Positions 44,522 to 55,489 of a stretch of DNA of 64,000 nucleotides are shown here, in pieces. Made by a program: the position numbers and the translations under genes. The notes beneath the pieces are model-generated. The model was not told the origin of the DNA and did not search any database. It saw nothing but the letters and a program-made list of their open reading frames with translations. Source of the DNA: Paraspadella gotoi (lineage: Eukaryota > Chaetognatha); assembly GCA_051294375.1 (NCBI GenBank), contig CM119267.1:17588937-17652936 (forward strand), in the 5' to 3' direction. Each line of letters begins with the position of its first letter. Positions within the stretch are counted from its first letter, which is position 1.

Positions 44522-46248
44522 GTTATTATTATTATATTTTTACGAGTTTGCCATTTCTTAAGCTGATCTCCAGATACAAAACTGACTGCTCAGATTTTCC
44601 TCAAAAATTCTACAATACATTATTTATCACTGTTTGTCTTGTAAAAATGATATTTCTAAAAAATAATGTTACTGCCAAAATCCAAGACACAAATTCAAAA
44701 TCCCCCTAAAATTCTAAAAATTTGATTGAATGTTATTTTGTTCCGTGAAGAGAATGATAGTTTCTGAAACGACCGCTAAGTTCTTTCCCCTTGTACAAGG
44801 AAAACAAAATGTGAATAAATAATAAATAAAAAATAAAATAATAATAAAATAAATAAAATAAATAAAAAAATAATAATTCAGCTCCTTGTATTTTGATGCT
44901 AGTGCGGAAGTACACATAAGTATTCCCCGCTCTAATACTTAAGGGAGTGGTTCTTTCATCAATTGAAACATCTTTGTAATATTTTCCACTTCATTGATAG
45001 GGAAGCCAGGTACTCCTGGGAGGAATAAACGAAGACTGTGGAGAGAGTCTTGATTGAAAGCTTGCAGGGACCTGCTATGTTATTATCTTGTAGAGTGGAT
45101 GGAGGCTTAAAGCACCAAAGCCTGTCAAGTCAGGGGCAGATAGCTTATTTATTAAATGAATGGATATTTTTATATTGGTTGTACCAATTTCATATATATA
45201 TTATTATTATTATTATTATTATTATTTAATTATTATTACATTATTAATATTTCGCTTGAGAAGATTATTGTCAAAAATTTTCGACAGTATCACGATCTCT
45301 TCTTATTCTTAACAGATCGCTCCGGCGGGTCTCTCATTGTCCTCCGTGGAATATTACCTCGACGACGACAAGACCAACGACGAGGCTTTCCAGATATACC
45401 TGGCGACGCTGGCGATGCTGATGGGTCTTGATGAGACAAGAGCCGCCGCCTTCGCCAAAGACGTTTGGGACTTTGAAGTTCAACTCGCGATGGAAAGTGA
45501 AAACTTGGGCGTGGCTTTTTCGTTTGATTGAAAATAAGCTTAGATTTTTTTTTTTTTTAGATAACGCCCTTACCTCAAGACGAGGAAGTGATGGATCCCA
45601 ACAAAAATTATAACAAAATGCCATTTTCGCAACTTAAAACTGAACTTGCTTATGTGAGTAAAGGCTTTTGGAATCCTTGACTCTTAGTCAAGAAAAATGA
45701 CTAACATTAATTTTCATTATATAGCTGGATTGGACGAACTTGTTGGATATGTTCTCCAATTTAAAGTCAAATGATGACGTCATTGTCTCCGTCAAATCAT
45801 ATTTCGAAAAGCTCAAACAAATTTTCGAAAATGCAAACCCCAGGTATTCTTTTTTTAGAATCTTTTTTTATATAAGTAGGTATGTATGTATTTTTTATTG
45901 CGTGTTTTTCAATTACAAATATTTCGACAGTACTCTGAATAACTACGTGGTCAGTCGACTGATATTGAATACGGCGAGTTATCTAAGCAAAGATTTCAGG
46001 CAAGCTCAGGATGATTATAAACAGGTAAATTTGTTTTTCAAAATATGTTTTTAACATTTCATTTTTTTGGTACATTTTACATTTTACATTTTACTATTTT
46101 TATCAGGGACTATCGGGCGTGCAACCTAAACCTAGACAGGAAGTCTGCGTGGCTTATCCCGTCGAGTTAGCAGGAGCGGCTGTGGGCGCCATGTACGCGA
46201 AAAAGTACTTTTCGGAGACCAGCAGGAAAAACGTTCGTGAGATTGTTT

Positions 46249-46345
<97 letters not shown>

Positions 46346-48277
46346 ATCCTAACATCCCATTCACCCAGGTCATAGAGATGATAGACGACATCCGAGAAGC
46401 GTTCAACGAGCACGTCGACAAACTGGACTGGATGGACGACGAAACGAAAAGATTGGCCAAGGAAAAGGTGACGTCGGCTGTAGGCTTTTAATCGAAGAGA
46501 AGAAAACAACGACGCTGATTGATAACTTCTTCATTGGCGTTGCTCACAGGCAGAGGGACTCATCAATTCCATTGGAACACCGCTCTTCGCTCTTGACGAA
46601 CAAAATCTTAAGGATTACTACAAAGGCGTAAATACTTTTTTTATCCTGAAACTGTCAGAAAATCTTTTTTTTAATAAAAATAAATTAAATAATAATGAAA
46701 TAATAAATACTAAAATGAAATAAATAAATAAAAACAGTGGGTGATCCGTCCCGACGGTTCCATCTACGATTCCATTCTCGCACACACCGCTTATATCATT
46801 CAACGAAGTAATCGGTTGTTGAACGAAAAACGCGACGTCTCTGACGCCTGGGAGGGAAACGCCGCCGAAATCAACGCCTACTACAGTCCCGTCAGGTGAG
46901 AAGGATGTTGCCACTATTCGTCGTAAGCGAACCATTTCTGTTCTTCAGTCCCTGAATATAATTTTAACCCTAATATCGAAACTTAATATTCAACGGTTTC
47001 TCAATTGATAATCCTTAACGGTTAACCCTATTCCCCAACCCAGAACCCTTACGCTAATCCCTAACCCTAATCCTTAACCGAATCCATAACTTATTCCCTA
47101 ATCCTAAACTTTGAATTAAAGCTGAATCTGGGCACTTTTCGAATGGCGGAAATGTTTATCGTTTACATTTTGGTTTTAGTTTTTTCTTATTTTCGTGAAC
47201 CAGAAACACGATCATCTTCCCCGCGGCGTTCATGCAAAGGCCTTTCTACGACGAGCGACTTCCGTTGTAAGTATTTTGCAAAAACACTAAGACTAAGACT
47301 TGGTACTTTGGCTCGGCAAATGTGATTCTAATAATTCTTCCTTTAGGTTTGTCAATTACGCAGCAATCGGTTCCGTTATTGGCCACGAATTGACGCATGC
47401 TTTTGATGACAGGTAAATACAAGCTCGTCGAGCGCATTAGTCAATTGCGATGGGTTAATTTCGCAAAATTTTAATCACGACAGTGGCGCAAATTACGATT
47501 CGACAGGAAGCCTAAAAAAATGGTGGACGGACGGATCGTGGGAAGCCTTCAAGCGAAAGACCCAGTGTTTCGTCGATTATTACGAAAACTATGAAGTCGA
47601 CGGATACCAAGTGACCCGAATAGCATTTATAATTTCATATACATTAAATTTTATAGGAATTGTTAATTTTTCTTCGCTCTTTGAGGTTCGAGGAAGATTA
47701 ACGTTGGGCGAAAACATCGCCGATGTCGGTGGACTCGGACTCGCTTGGGACGCCTTCCAAAAGCGGAGAAAGGAAATGAAAACAAAAGACGTGAAACCAC
47801 TCCCGGGAATTCCGCTAGATGTCGATCAGACCTTTTTCGTCGCTTACGGACAAGTAAGCAAAAGGCAGTGTCGCTTTTAAAAATAAAAATTTAGTCGTAC
47901 GTGAAAATTAAAAATTAGAACAAAGAACGATCAGGCACATAGCAAAGCACGAAAAAGCTACGGAGAGACTGAGTGATAAACCACAGCGGGCATGGAGTCG
48001 TTCGTCAAGCTTTAACTTAACATGTCAGAACTTAGGCGGGATATTTGTTCATGAGATAGTTATTTCTTACTAGCTGACCTCTGTCATTCATACCTCTTAG
48101 AATTGGTGCTCCAATGTTCGACTCGCTGCTCGGGACATCCTCATCAAAACAGACAATCACTCGCCCGCTCCCGTTCGCACCAGAGCAGCGCCATCTCTCA
48201 TTCCGGAATTCCAGGAGGCGTTCGGGTGCAAAACCGGGAGCGATATGGCTCCAGAGAAGCGATGCGTCATTTGGTGA
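42543..48277 (+). CDS. M13 zinc metallopeptidase, neprilysin type
   Basis: Eighteen exons join in phase to 753 residues, the usual length of the family: 42543-42598, 42676-42803, 43234-43353, 43786-43991, 44214-44402, 45316-45510 (weak GTGGCT donor), 45561-45653, 45725-45843, 45931-46024, 46107-46232, 46369-46467, 46550-46627, 46738-46895, 47204-47266, 47347-47412, 47484-47610, 47686-47853 and 48101-48277. It is a type II membrane ectopeptidase that degrades small peptides outside the cell, by family. A short cytosolic tail ([14 protein letters not shown]) with CCCC precedes one membrane helix ([20 protein letters not shown]). Then come [17 protein letters not shown] and [14 protein letters not shown]. 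The zinc motif is [10 protein letters not shown] (exon 47347-47412), the third ligand is in [10 protein letters not shown], and the C-terminus is CVIW. A polyadenylation signal AATAAA lies near 48440. Confidence 0.95.
44436..44822 (+). repeat. Repeat family A copy in M13 peptidase intron
   Basis: An (ATT)n array of about 90 bases, then the body also seen at 39781-40101, with the same CCTTGTACAAGG palindrome, ending in an A/T-rich AAATAAATAAAA tail. Confidence 0.85.
45007..45200 (+). repeat. Repeat family B copy in M13 peptidase intron
   Basis: It starts AGGTACTCCTGGGAGGAATA and ends TATTGGTTGTACCAATTTCA. It is probably the longest intact copy in the window. Confidence 0.85.
46252..46344. repeat. 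(GA)n microsatellite filling an intron
   Basis: About 92 bases of pure GA inside the 136-bp intron 46233-46368 of the M13 peptidase gene. Confidence 0.95.
46963..47110. repeat. Degenerate CCCTAA-like tract in M13 intron
   Basis: Scattered CCCTAA, CCTTAA and CCTAAT hexamers (for example CTAATCCCTAACCCTAATCC). It resembles decayed interstitial telomeric repeats. Confidence 0.5.
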
Positions 48278-50339
48278 CGAGGGCATCGTCTACATATTAT
48301 TCCCACCATCGAGAGGCTTGTTTTGTTTGTTTTTTTGGTTTATGTTCTGCAGATTACCAACGTGAAGTTGGCATTGTAATGTGATTTCACTAACCTTACC
48401 TATTTTTGACTCGTGAGTTTTGATTTTGAGATCTAGTCAATAAAAATAAGAAAAGTATAAATAGAGTAAAAAAGTAATAAAGTAATATTAACACTGACAC
48501 TAACACTAACACTGACCAGAAAAGATGATAAAAACGCCTCACCAGCAAATAGTCAATCAATTATTTCTTATTTGTTTTTTTTTTTCTGTCATTCTCACTT
48601 TAAAAAGCACTTTCCTCTATAATTGATTATTGTATTATCACTTCTCAATTAGCATTTTTATTTACATGATACCAATAAAAACGATCATTTTATAAAATGT
48701 CTTTTTCTCTTTTCCTATTTCATTAATCAGTATGGTTCATTGGAGAGGGAATACATGGAAGATTAAAACTAGATCGATATAACTAGCGTACAATTATAGA
48801 TGGATGATTAAAAAAATTACTGATCGTTACGAAAATAAAGAAAAATAAATCAATATTTTATAGCGAACTTCTGTTTTATAAGAATTAGCGATGATCTTTT
48901 GTTATTTTTGCTTTGACTCTGAAATTGTAGAATTCAAGCCTTTTGTTGTTGGTAAGTTAGTCCAATCCGAGTGGGTTCAACCCGATTCAATTTTACATCA
49001 TTGTGGAATCACGGTGGCCAACTGAACTCACAGTCGTCATTGCAGTTTAAGAATTGTTTTTGATATTTTTTTATGCATATTTTTAATAGTTTGAACTTTG
49101 AAGAAATTATTTGTTATAGTTTAGAAAGTACATGAATTTATGCGGTTTAAAAAAGAAGCAGCTACCTATTTTATTTTTAGCTTCAATGACAAGGTTAAAG
49201 GTAAAATTGATTTCTTGACTACTTTGACAATGGTTTTAGTATCATTTATTTTCCGCCCAGACTTCTAACACCTGGGCATTAGGGTGGAGTGATGAAAAGG
49301 TTGAGCGATGGAACAATGTTTTTTTTTGTTTTTATATATGTAATAAAAATAATTAAGCTTTTTAAAAAATATTATATAACAGTATCATTAATTAAATATT
49401 ATTTAAAATAATAAAATTTTAAAATCATATTTTTTTCATTTTAAGAACAATTTCGGATTCACAGGAAAAAAAACTGAAAAACTAAATATGTTTCAAGATA
49501 TTTTTAGGATAAAGCTGTAAAAAATTATTAAAACGTTTTATCATATAATAGTTTTTATTACAGAGTGAGAAAAATGGGAGAATTTTGACCTTTTTTTTAT
49601 TTTTAACACTGATATTAAAATTTTTAATAACATATTTTATATTTTTTGATATAACTTTTTATGAAGAATCACAATTTTTAATAACAAATTTTAAAAAAAT
49701 TATTTTAAAAATTTATTACTTTATAAAGATATTATTATGAATATATTATAATTAATGATACTGTTCCCCAGTGCTCCACTCTACTAGGCACCACCAGGGC
49801 TCCTGGAATTGCCACCTGGGAGCTGGGCATTGGGCTGTATTGCCACCTGGATTTGGATTGCCAGCGCCTATAGGTCAGCGTAGAATCGTTGTCGCCGCCC
49901 CTTCGAGCTTCAGCGCCGGCGCTTCGGTTCCTCGGCGCCATTTTACCGGACCTGCAGCTTTTAGTGCGAGATTGCGTTAAGTTAGAATTCAAACGAAGCG
50001 TAAAGTTGTATTAGGCTCCACGTACGATCGACGTCCTTTAGATAACGATTTCTGAACTTAAATAATTACCATCTCTTTTGATCTCAGTGATTAGTATGAA
50101 GTTTTCTTTATTTAAAAAAACGGTTTGCTATGGTTATCTCATTCTTATTACCTAGTACTGTTCAGTTAAATTTCTATGAGTTAAAAATACGGTAAGATAT
50201 GATTTCTTCGGAGATTATCAATCTAATCTCATTAACAACCTAATTTGACATGAAAGTATGATGAATTTTTATGGTATCAACAACTTTTAAAGATCAAATT
50301 CCTCCTTTTAATTTTTGTGGCTTTTATTTACACAAAACT

Positions 50340-50730
50340 TTTCAGACAAGATGCCACATTATCTGATACATTTTTTTTTCCCTTTCATACCGTTTCCCTG
50401 ATTCTCTTTCTTCATCTCTTTTCTTCTCTGTGTTTTTATTTTTATCTTCCTCTTTCCTCCCCTACTTTTCACGCCGTAACTTACCTTTTCTATGACCCTA
50501 CCTTTCTCTGCCACTATTTCACTTTCCTTATCCTTTTTTATTGCTTCTCTCCTTCTTTCTTTTCCCTCTTTTCCCCTCTTTTTCTTTCTATTTTTTCCTT
50601 CTTTTTCCGCCTTTCCTTTATCTCCTTATTTTTTCTCCTTTGCCTTCTTTTTATGCTTTTCCCCTTTCTCTCTCATTCTCCCCTTCTCCTTGTTCTCCCT
50701 TTCATGTTCCCTCCACTACTTTTCTGCCTT
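50340..50730. repeat. Long polypyrimidine tract
   Basis: Nearly 400 bases of C/T on the plus strand with few purines. Overlapping frames give only Phe/Ser/Leu/Pro-rich strings, so it is not coding. Confidence 0.85.
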
Positions 50731-50835
50731 TACATTGAGCAAATCAAAGAAATTTCTTATTATCCATTATAAGAAAAGAAATTTACGATATCTCATGATT
50801 TTTCTTTCAATTTTGGTTGCCTGGCAAATTTAGTA

Positions 50836-50880
50836 AATCGACAGATTTTGCGGAAAATATTTCCGCAAAATCTGTCGATT
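50836..50880. other. Perfect 21-bp inverted repeat (hairpin)
   Basis: Arm AATCGACAGATTTTGCGGAA(A), three-base centre ATA, then the exact reverse complement TTTCCGCAAAATCTGTCGAT(T). Confidence 0.95.
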
Positions 50881-52097
50881 CTGAGAAAAAACAAGTCCTG
50901 ACGCTTTCCATTGGTTTAAAAGGATGCGGTTTTTTTTTTTTTATTAACGTCAGTATGTTCCTCAACTGTTAAAACTATAAAATAAATTTAAAATCTTATC
51001 TTTATTAAAAATAAATGCAAGTCACAAAAATTCACAAATTAATTGTCGTCTTTAAAAAATATCTATGGCTAAACGAAATGAGTTTTTTTGATAATTTTGT
51101 AGGTGTTAAAAGCTTATTCTGTGGTTATATTTTTCTGTTAGTTTAAGCCAATTTAAAATATTTTTGTTTAATAAATTATAATAAAAACTAAAACTGCGAC
51201 TTTTTGATTTGTCAACTTTCAAATTAATTCATAAGTGAACTATGAATGATATAAGGAAAATATTTTACTCAGGGTTGAAGAAGATAAGGAAAAAGGAATT
51301 CCAAAATAAAAAATTTTCTCAACTTTCCTTGGCATTCAAATTTGAAGACGAAAGTGAAAATGGACAAAAATGGACATGATTTTTTTTCCTAAAAGTTGCA
51401 AAAATGTTACTCTTATATGATTAGAAATAGCTGGAGATGGTTTTAACTAATCCATATTTTGGCCTAATTTATATTATGGGGCAATTTAAATTTATTTTGT
51501 TAATAGTAACTGAACAATACTGGAAAAACTAGTTTTTTATCTGAATGCGAGGATTGTAAGCAGAGGCATTAACGCCTTTATCGCGCGGCCGCCTTTGAGT
51601 CTGACGGCATTGCGTTACAAGTCTACTTACGAAAATTCTTTTCATGATGATAAGTATCAATATATTACGTAAATACATAAAATACGCTTTATATTTTAGC
51701 ACATCAATAAAGTAAACACGGAAGTATTAACTGACTCATAGAATAAACAGGAACTCGATAAAGTTTAAACCAGGTAACTTGATTATAATTATCTTCTCGC
51801 GCATGAAATCTTCCAAGCTTGTGTTGAGAACTTGATTAATGAGATTTTTTTCCCGTGATTTCTAAATTAAACGCAATGATAAATCGTTGAGTTTCGTCGA
51901 AAGCGAGAGGAACAACAATAACGAAAGTTTTTTATCATTATTTTAAATCTCGGCTCGCTTGTAACGGAATTATTTAAAATTCGTGTCATTGAAATTTAAT
52001 TTATACTTTATTTGGTAATTCTTTTACACCAAGGTAAGTGTTATATAAATATTTATTTCGTATGTGCCATAAATATTCAAGAATAATCATGAATTGT

Positions 52098-52515
52098 GAA
52101 GAGACAGTAATTAGTGATATGAGTTAGTGATAGAACCGTTCAATATAAGCAGTCCCTGAGCTTCGGATCAGGCTGTAACACCGAGTTACAGGCGGGTTAA
52201 GCGCCCCGTCCCTCTTAACTGCCAGACGACCACCGGGCTAGAACCCGGACCTTTGGGTTGGGAGGCGAATGTCTTGCCTCCGGCACCATGGCCGCTGATG
52301 AACGGTTGTGGATTTTAGTCCACCATACATCCCCCCCTCCCATAGGGAGAAGTCTGTTGCGTCTCTTCAGTGAATTGTTGTTGTTGGTGGAAAGTACGTC
52401 ACCAAGTTGAGGCATGTCGCCTGATGTGTTGTGGCGGAAAGTGCATCGCCAGGTTGAGGCATGTCGCCTGAAAGTGTTGTTGTTGCTGTTGTGTTCGGAA
52501 GTCGGGCTCACCAAT
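52098..52515 (-). mobile_element. tRNA-related SINE-like element, full copy
   Basis: On the minus strand it starts TTGGTGAGCCCGACTTCCGA and carries two internal repeats (CAGGCGACATGCCTCAAC). Then comes a tRNA-like segment with an A-box-like TGGTGCCGGAGGC and a B-box-like GGTTCTAGCCC about 43 bases apart. The segment is flanked by CGGCCA and TGGTCG, which can pair as an acceptor-like stem. It ends TAATTACTGTCTCTTC. A second, shorter copy follows immediately. Confidence 0.7.
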
Positions 52516-52745
52516 GAAGAGACAGTAATTAGTGATATGAGTTAGTGATAGAACCGTTCAATATAAGCATCCCTGAGCTTCGGATCAGGCTGTAACACCG
52601 AGTTACAGGCGGGTTAAGCGCCCCGTCCCTCTTAACTGCCAGACGACCACCGGCTAGAACCCGGACCTTTGGGTTGGGAGGCGAATGTCTTGCCTCCGGC
52701 ACCAATGGCCGCTGATGAACGGTTGGTGGATTTTAGTCCACCATA
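52516..52745 (-). mobile_element. tRNA-related SINE-like element, second copy (5' truncated)
   Basis: It is nearly identical to 52098-52330 and in the same orientation, directly adjoining it. It lacks the leader and internal repeats. It ends about 30 bases before the start codon at 52776. Confidence 0.75.
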
Positions 52746-52775
52746 ATTGCTTATTTTTCTATCACCGTAGCAACG

Positions 52776-53914
52776 ATGAAATATACGCACGTTGTTTTTT
52801 TCGCAACGGTGGTGTTTCTCTGTTCAACGAACGCCTCACTTTTCTGTTTTACCCACCAATCAGCGGACGCCCTTTGCCAGGTGTGAAATTTAAAAAATAT
52901 ATATATACGTATATTCATATTATTACATATAAAACCTTTTAAATATCTTCCTTCAGAGTTATCGAGGGCGTGTCAATACGTCGAACTGTGTTTTGCTAAG
53001 ATGTACTGGGCCAAAGGTAAATTTTGAAACACTTTGGGCACTTCATCTCTTTTCCTTTAAAACCACAAGTCTCTCTTTTCGTTCTTCCAAACTTTGTTTT
53101 AATTACACTGAGTAATTTTCTATTTACACACATACTTGATTTAACATTTTAAAAGGCGGCGTGCGTGAGCAGAACCGTGGCATCGAACCCAGATTTGACG
53201 TTCATGGATGGATGCGCCCAAGAATGGATCATGGGATGCCGCATAAATAGAGGTCCGCTTTGAATGCGATTGCATAAAGTCTAAATTGATATCTAAATTA
53301 AAAAGACTTTTAAAATCATTTTTTATTAGCCTTGGGAGCCACATTCAAACGATGTTACTGCAGAACTCACTGTTGCAACTGGAACGATGACGAGAGGTAT
53401 GTACATTGTAAAATGTACATTGTACATAAATCCATTTTTGATATTTAAATCTATAATTCCATGAATTGTGCTCTCGAAATCGCACAGCTTTCCCCGAACC
53501 ATCCCGGCACATCCACGCAGAGCTGAACGCTCCAACGAGGGTCTCGTGGGTCATCGAAAGAGACGCGGAAATCATCATCATCATCATCGTCGTCGTCGTC
53601 GTCCGTCGCTGGAGCATGAATCTCTGGATAGAGGATCGAGCGATTCTTCAGTTCGTCTGTCGATCGAACGATTTCTATCAGATATGCGGACGGAATTTCG
53701 AGCTGGGCTGAGCCGGTCCTTGTTCATCCTCGTTGGAATTCCCTGTTTGGGAATAGCGCTTTACTTTTGCTACTCTCGATTCGCCTCCTCGCGGGTCAAG
53801 GAGAAAGAAGTCACGGCGAAGGAGATGGAATGGAGAAAATTGAATCCGGATCCAAAGTTTAGGAAGATCACATTGGAATGTGAAAAGGGAAAGTGGACAG
53901 TTGGAGAAAAGTGA
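52776..53914 (+). CDS. Single-pass membrane protein with three-finger-like Cys-rich ectodomain
   Basis: Five exons join in phase to 251 residues: 52776-52880, 52957-53016, 53156-53252, 53330-53396 and 53488-53914. It begins with a signal peptide (MKYTHVVFFATVVFLCSTNA). About eleven cysteines follow, ending RCYCRTHCCNWNDDE, which resembles the terminal CC..CN of Ly6/activin-receptor ectodomains. Next is a basic stalk with HHHHH followed by RRRRR, then one membrane helix (SLFILVGIPCLGIALYFCYS) and a short charged tail ending KWTVGEK. There is no kinase domain, so it is not a signalling TGF-beta receptor; a decoy-type (BAMBI-like) or Ly6-like role is possible but unproven. AATAAA lies near 54070. 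Confidence 0.75.
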
Positions 53915-54575
53915 AAACTAAAATAAGTTACGTTATCTGACGTGCTCTGTCGAAACTTTTTACATTCCCCTTTTAAAACGGTTTTCTGTCACGATTAGGC
54001 GGGGAAAAAAATTAAAGAGCTTTCTCTAATTCCTTTCTTAAAATAATAATTTGCTTTATAGCTGTCGGATTAGAAATAAATTACGAATTTAATAATATGC
54101 CGAGTCATGCTTAATGTACATAAAGGAGAGTAGGAGTGGAGCGAGAGGAACTATTTAAAAATAATGATTCCGCAAGTTNNNNNNNNNNNNNNNNNNNNNN
54201 NNNTAAAAAAAAAATAGCTAAAAAAAAAATATATAATGAAACGAGTTTATTACGTTTTATATCCATTTGATTTTTGGATTTGGGTCGGCCTTAAAATAAA
54301 AACCGGTTTTTTTAGGTGATAAGGATGAATGAGAACTTGAAAATATAAATTGTATATCACTGAGTATTTTTTAAGCCAGCTTCGTGGCATATACAGTTTA
54401 TACACTGCCTCACTCTCGCAAACGAGCACACCGATATTCAAGTCCAACTTTGAAAAATAACCAATAACCTTTTATTTGTACGAAAACGATTAACCTGTCA
54501 CAAGATAAAGGTCTCGAATTTAACTTAAATCACGTCGATAGAGCAGCTTCCTCACTGAGGCCGACCTCAACACAG
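53915..54575. other. Intergenic with gap
   Basis: AT-rich, with a 25-N assembly gap at 54179-54203. I see no gene. Confidence 0.6.
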
Positions 54576-55191
54576 ATGATTTTGATCGTCGTCTTAGTTT
54601 CTGCGGTGGACTCCCTGCAATGTTGGGCCTTCATGGAACTCGAACAATCTGAAGCTTTGTAAAGTAGGCTAAATTAGCAGAAAAGTTTTCTAATATTGTA
54701 TATTAAGTAAATATTCCCACCCAAATTTTAATACTCGTATTAATGTTAAAAGTTTTTTTTTTCTCTAGGCGATCGGCGGTCACGATGTGAACAATTCCAC
54801 TTGTTTAAACGTCACTTGTCCCGAGGACGGAATTTCCGAGGTTTGACGAAGGCTAATCCATATCAGCTTGAAATTTTACCAAGCTTAGCCTAAGATAACA
54901 TCTTTTTTTTTTTTAAGTGCTGTATGCGCCTGAGCGAGTTCGCGAAATTAGGCGGACAGCCGCCAAGCCTTTTGGTAGCGAAAGATGTCTGCTTCAAAAG
55001 CTATTACGGAATACGGGGTGAAACCAAACGTTCATTAGCTCAACAAACAAAACAAAACAATAACAATCTTACACAATGCTCACGGTCTGTTTCTGTGACA
55101 CGAATTTCTGCAACGGTGTTTCCCCAATCGACTCTTCAGTCGAATCGATCCTGAATCCTCTCATTGTCCCGCATATGTTGACTTATTATAA
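54576..55191 (+). CDS. Ly6/uPAR-like small surface protein (copy 1, frame errors)
   Basis: Exon 1 starts at 54576 with a signal peptide (MILIVVLVSAVDSLQCWAFM). Exon 2, about 54769-54841, reads AIGGHDVNNSTCLNVTCPED with N-glycosylation sites. Exon 3, from 54918, reads CCMRLSEFAKLGG to CFKSYY. The last exon, from about 55074, reads VCFCDTNFCNGVSP followed by a hydrophobic tail, as in GPI-anchored Ly6 proteins. The exon 1 donor leaves two bases while exon 2 needs none. The last exon is also shifted relative to copy 2, so single-base errors are likely. Function is unknown beyond the fold. It runs tail to tail with the MMP gene. Confidence 0.65.
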
Positions 55192-55489
55192 CATATTCAA
55201 TATTGCTTTTTTTGTTGTTGTATACCGTATCTGCTCGTTTAATATTTAATATTAAATTTATATCTTTTTTTTGTATTTTCAATTTTTGCCGCGTTTTGTT
55301 TACGTAAAAATTCGTGGATGTGGAAAATAAAACGGCTTCAAAGTTTTACACTGTATTGTCGAGAAAATAAACTGGCACATTGGAAATGGAACGGCGGAAA
55401 ACAAATAAACAAATACAACGAGCTAATAGAAAAAATAGACTGATTAAATTCAAACGCCATATCATGCGTCAAGAGGCATCATTTCTCCG

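Larger units (their letters stand above)
48278..52097. other. Intergenic, M13 peptidase 3' to SINE-like repeats
   Basis: About 3.8 kb of AT-rich DNA. It holds a strong polypyrimidine tract at 50340-50730 and a perfect hairpin at 50836-50880. A GC-richer patch at 49765-49985 has open frames on both strands but nothing recognisable. I found no gene. Confidence 0.55.

Noticed and set aside
46132-46509. Long frames reading Ser-Leu or Arg-Glu dipeptide repeats
   Set aside because: They come from the (GA)n microsatellite in the M13 peptidase intron. Similar frames at 37457-37666, 39054-39269 and 42016-42264 were dismissed for the same reason.
49735-49992. Opposing short frames over a GC-richer patch
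   Set aside because: They are partly repetitive (GCCACCTGG units) and unrecognised. Both strands are open, as expected from base composition, so no gene was called.
50317-50833. Phe/Ser-rich frames up to 151 codons
   Set aside because: They arise from the polypyrimidine tract. They have no start context and no domain.
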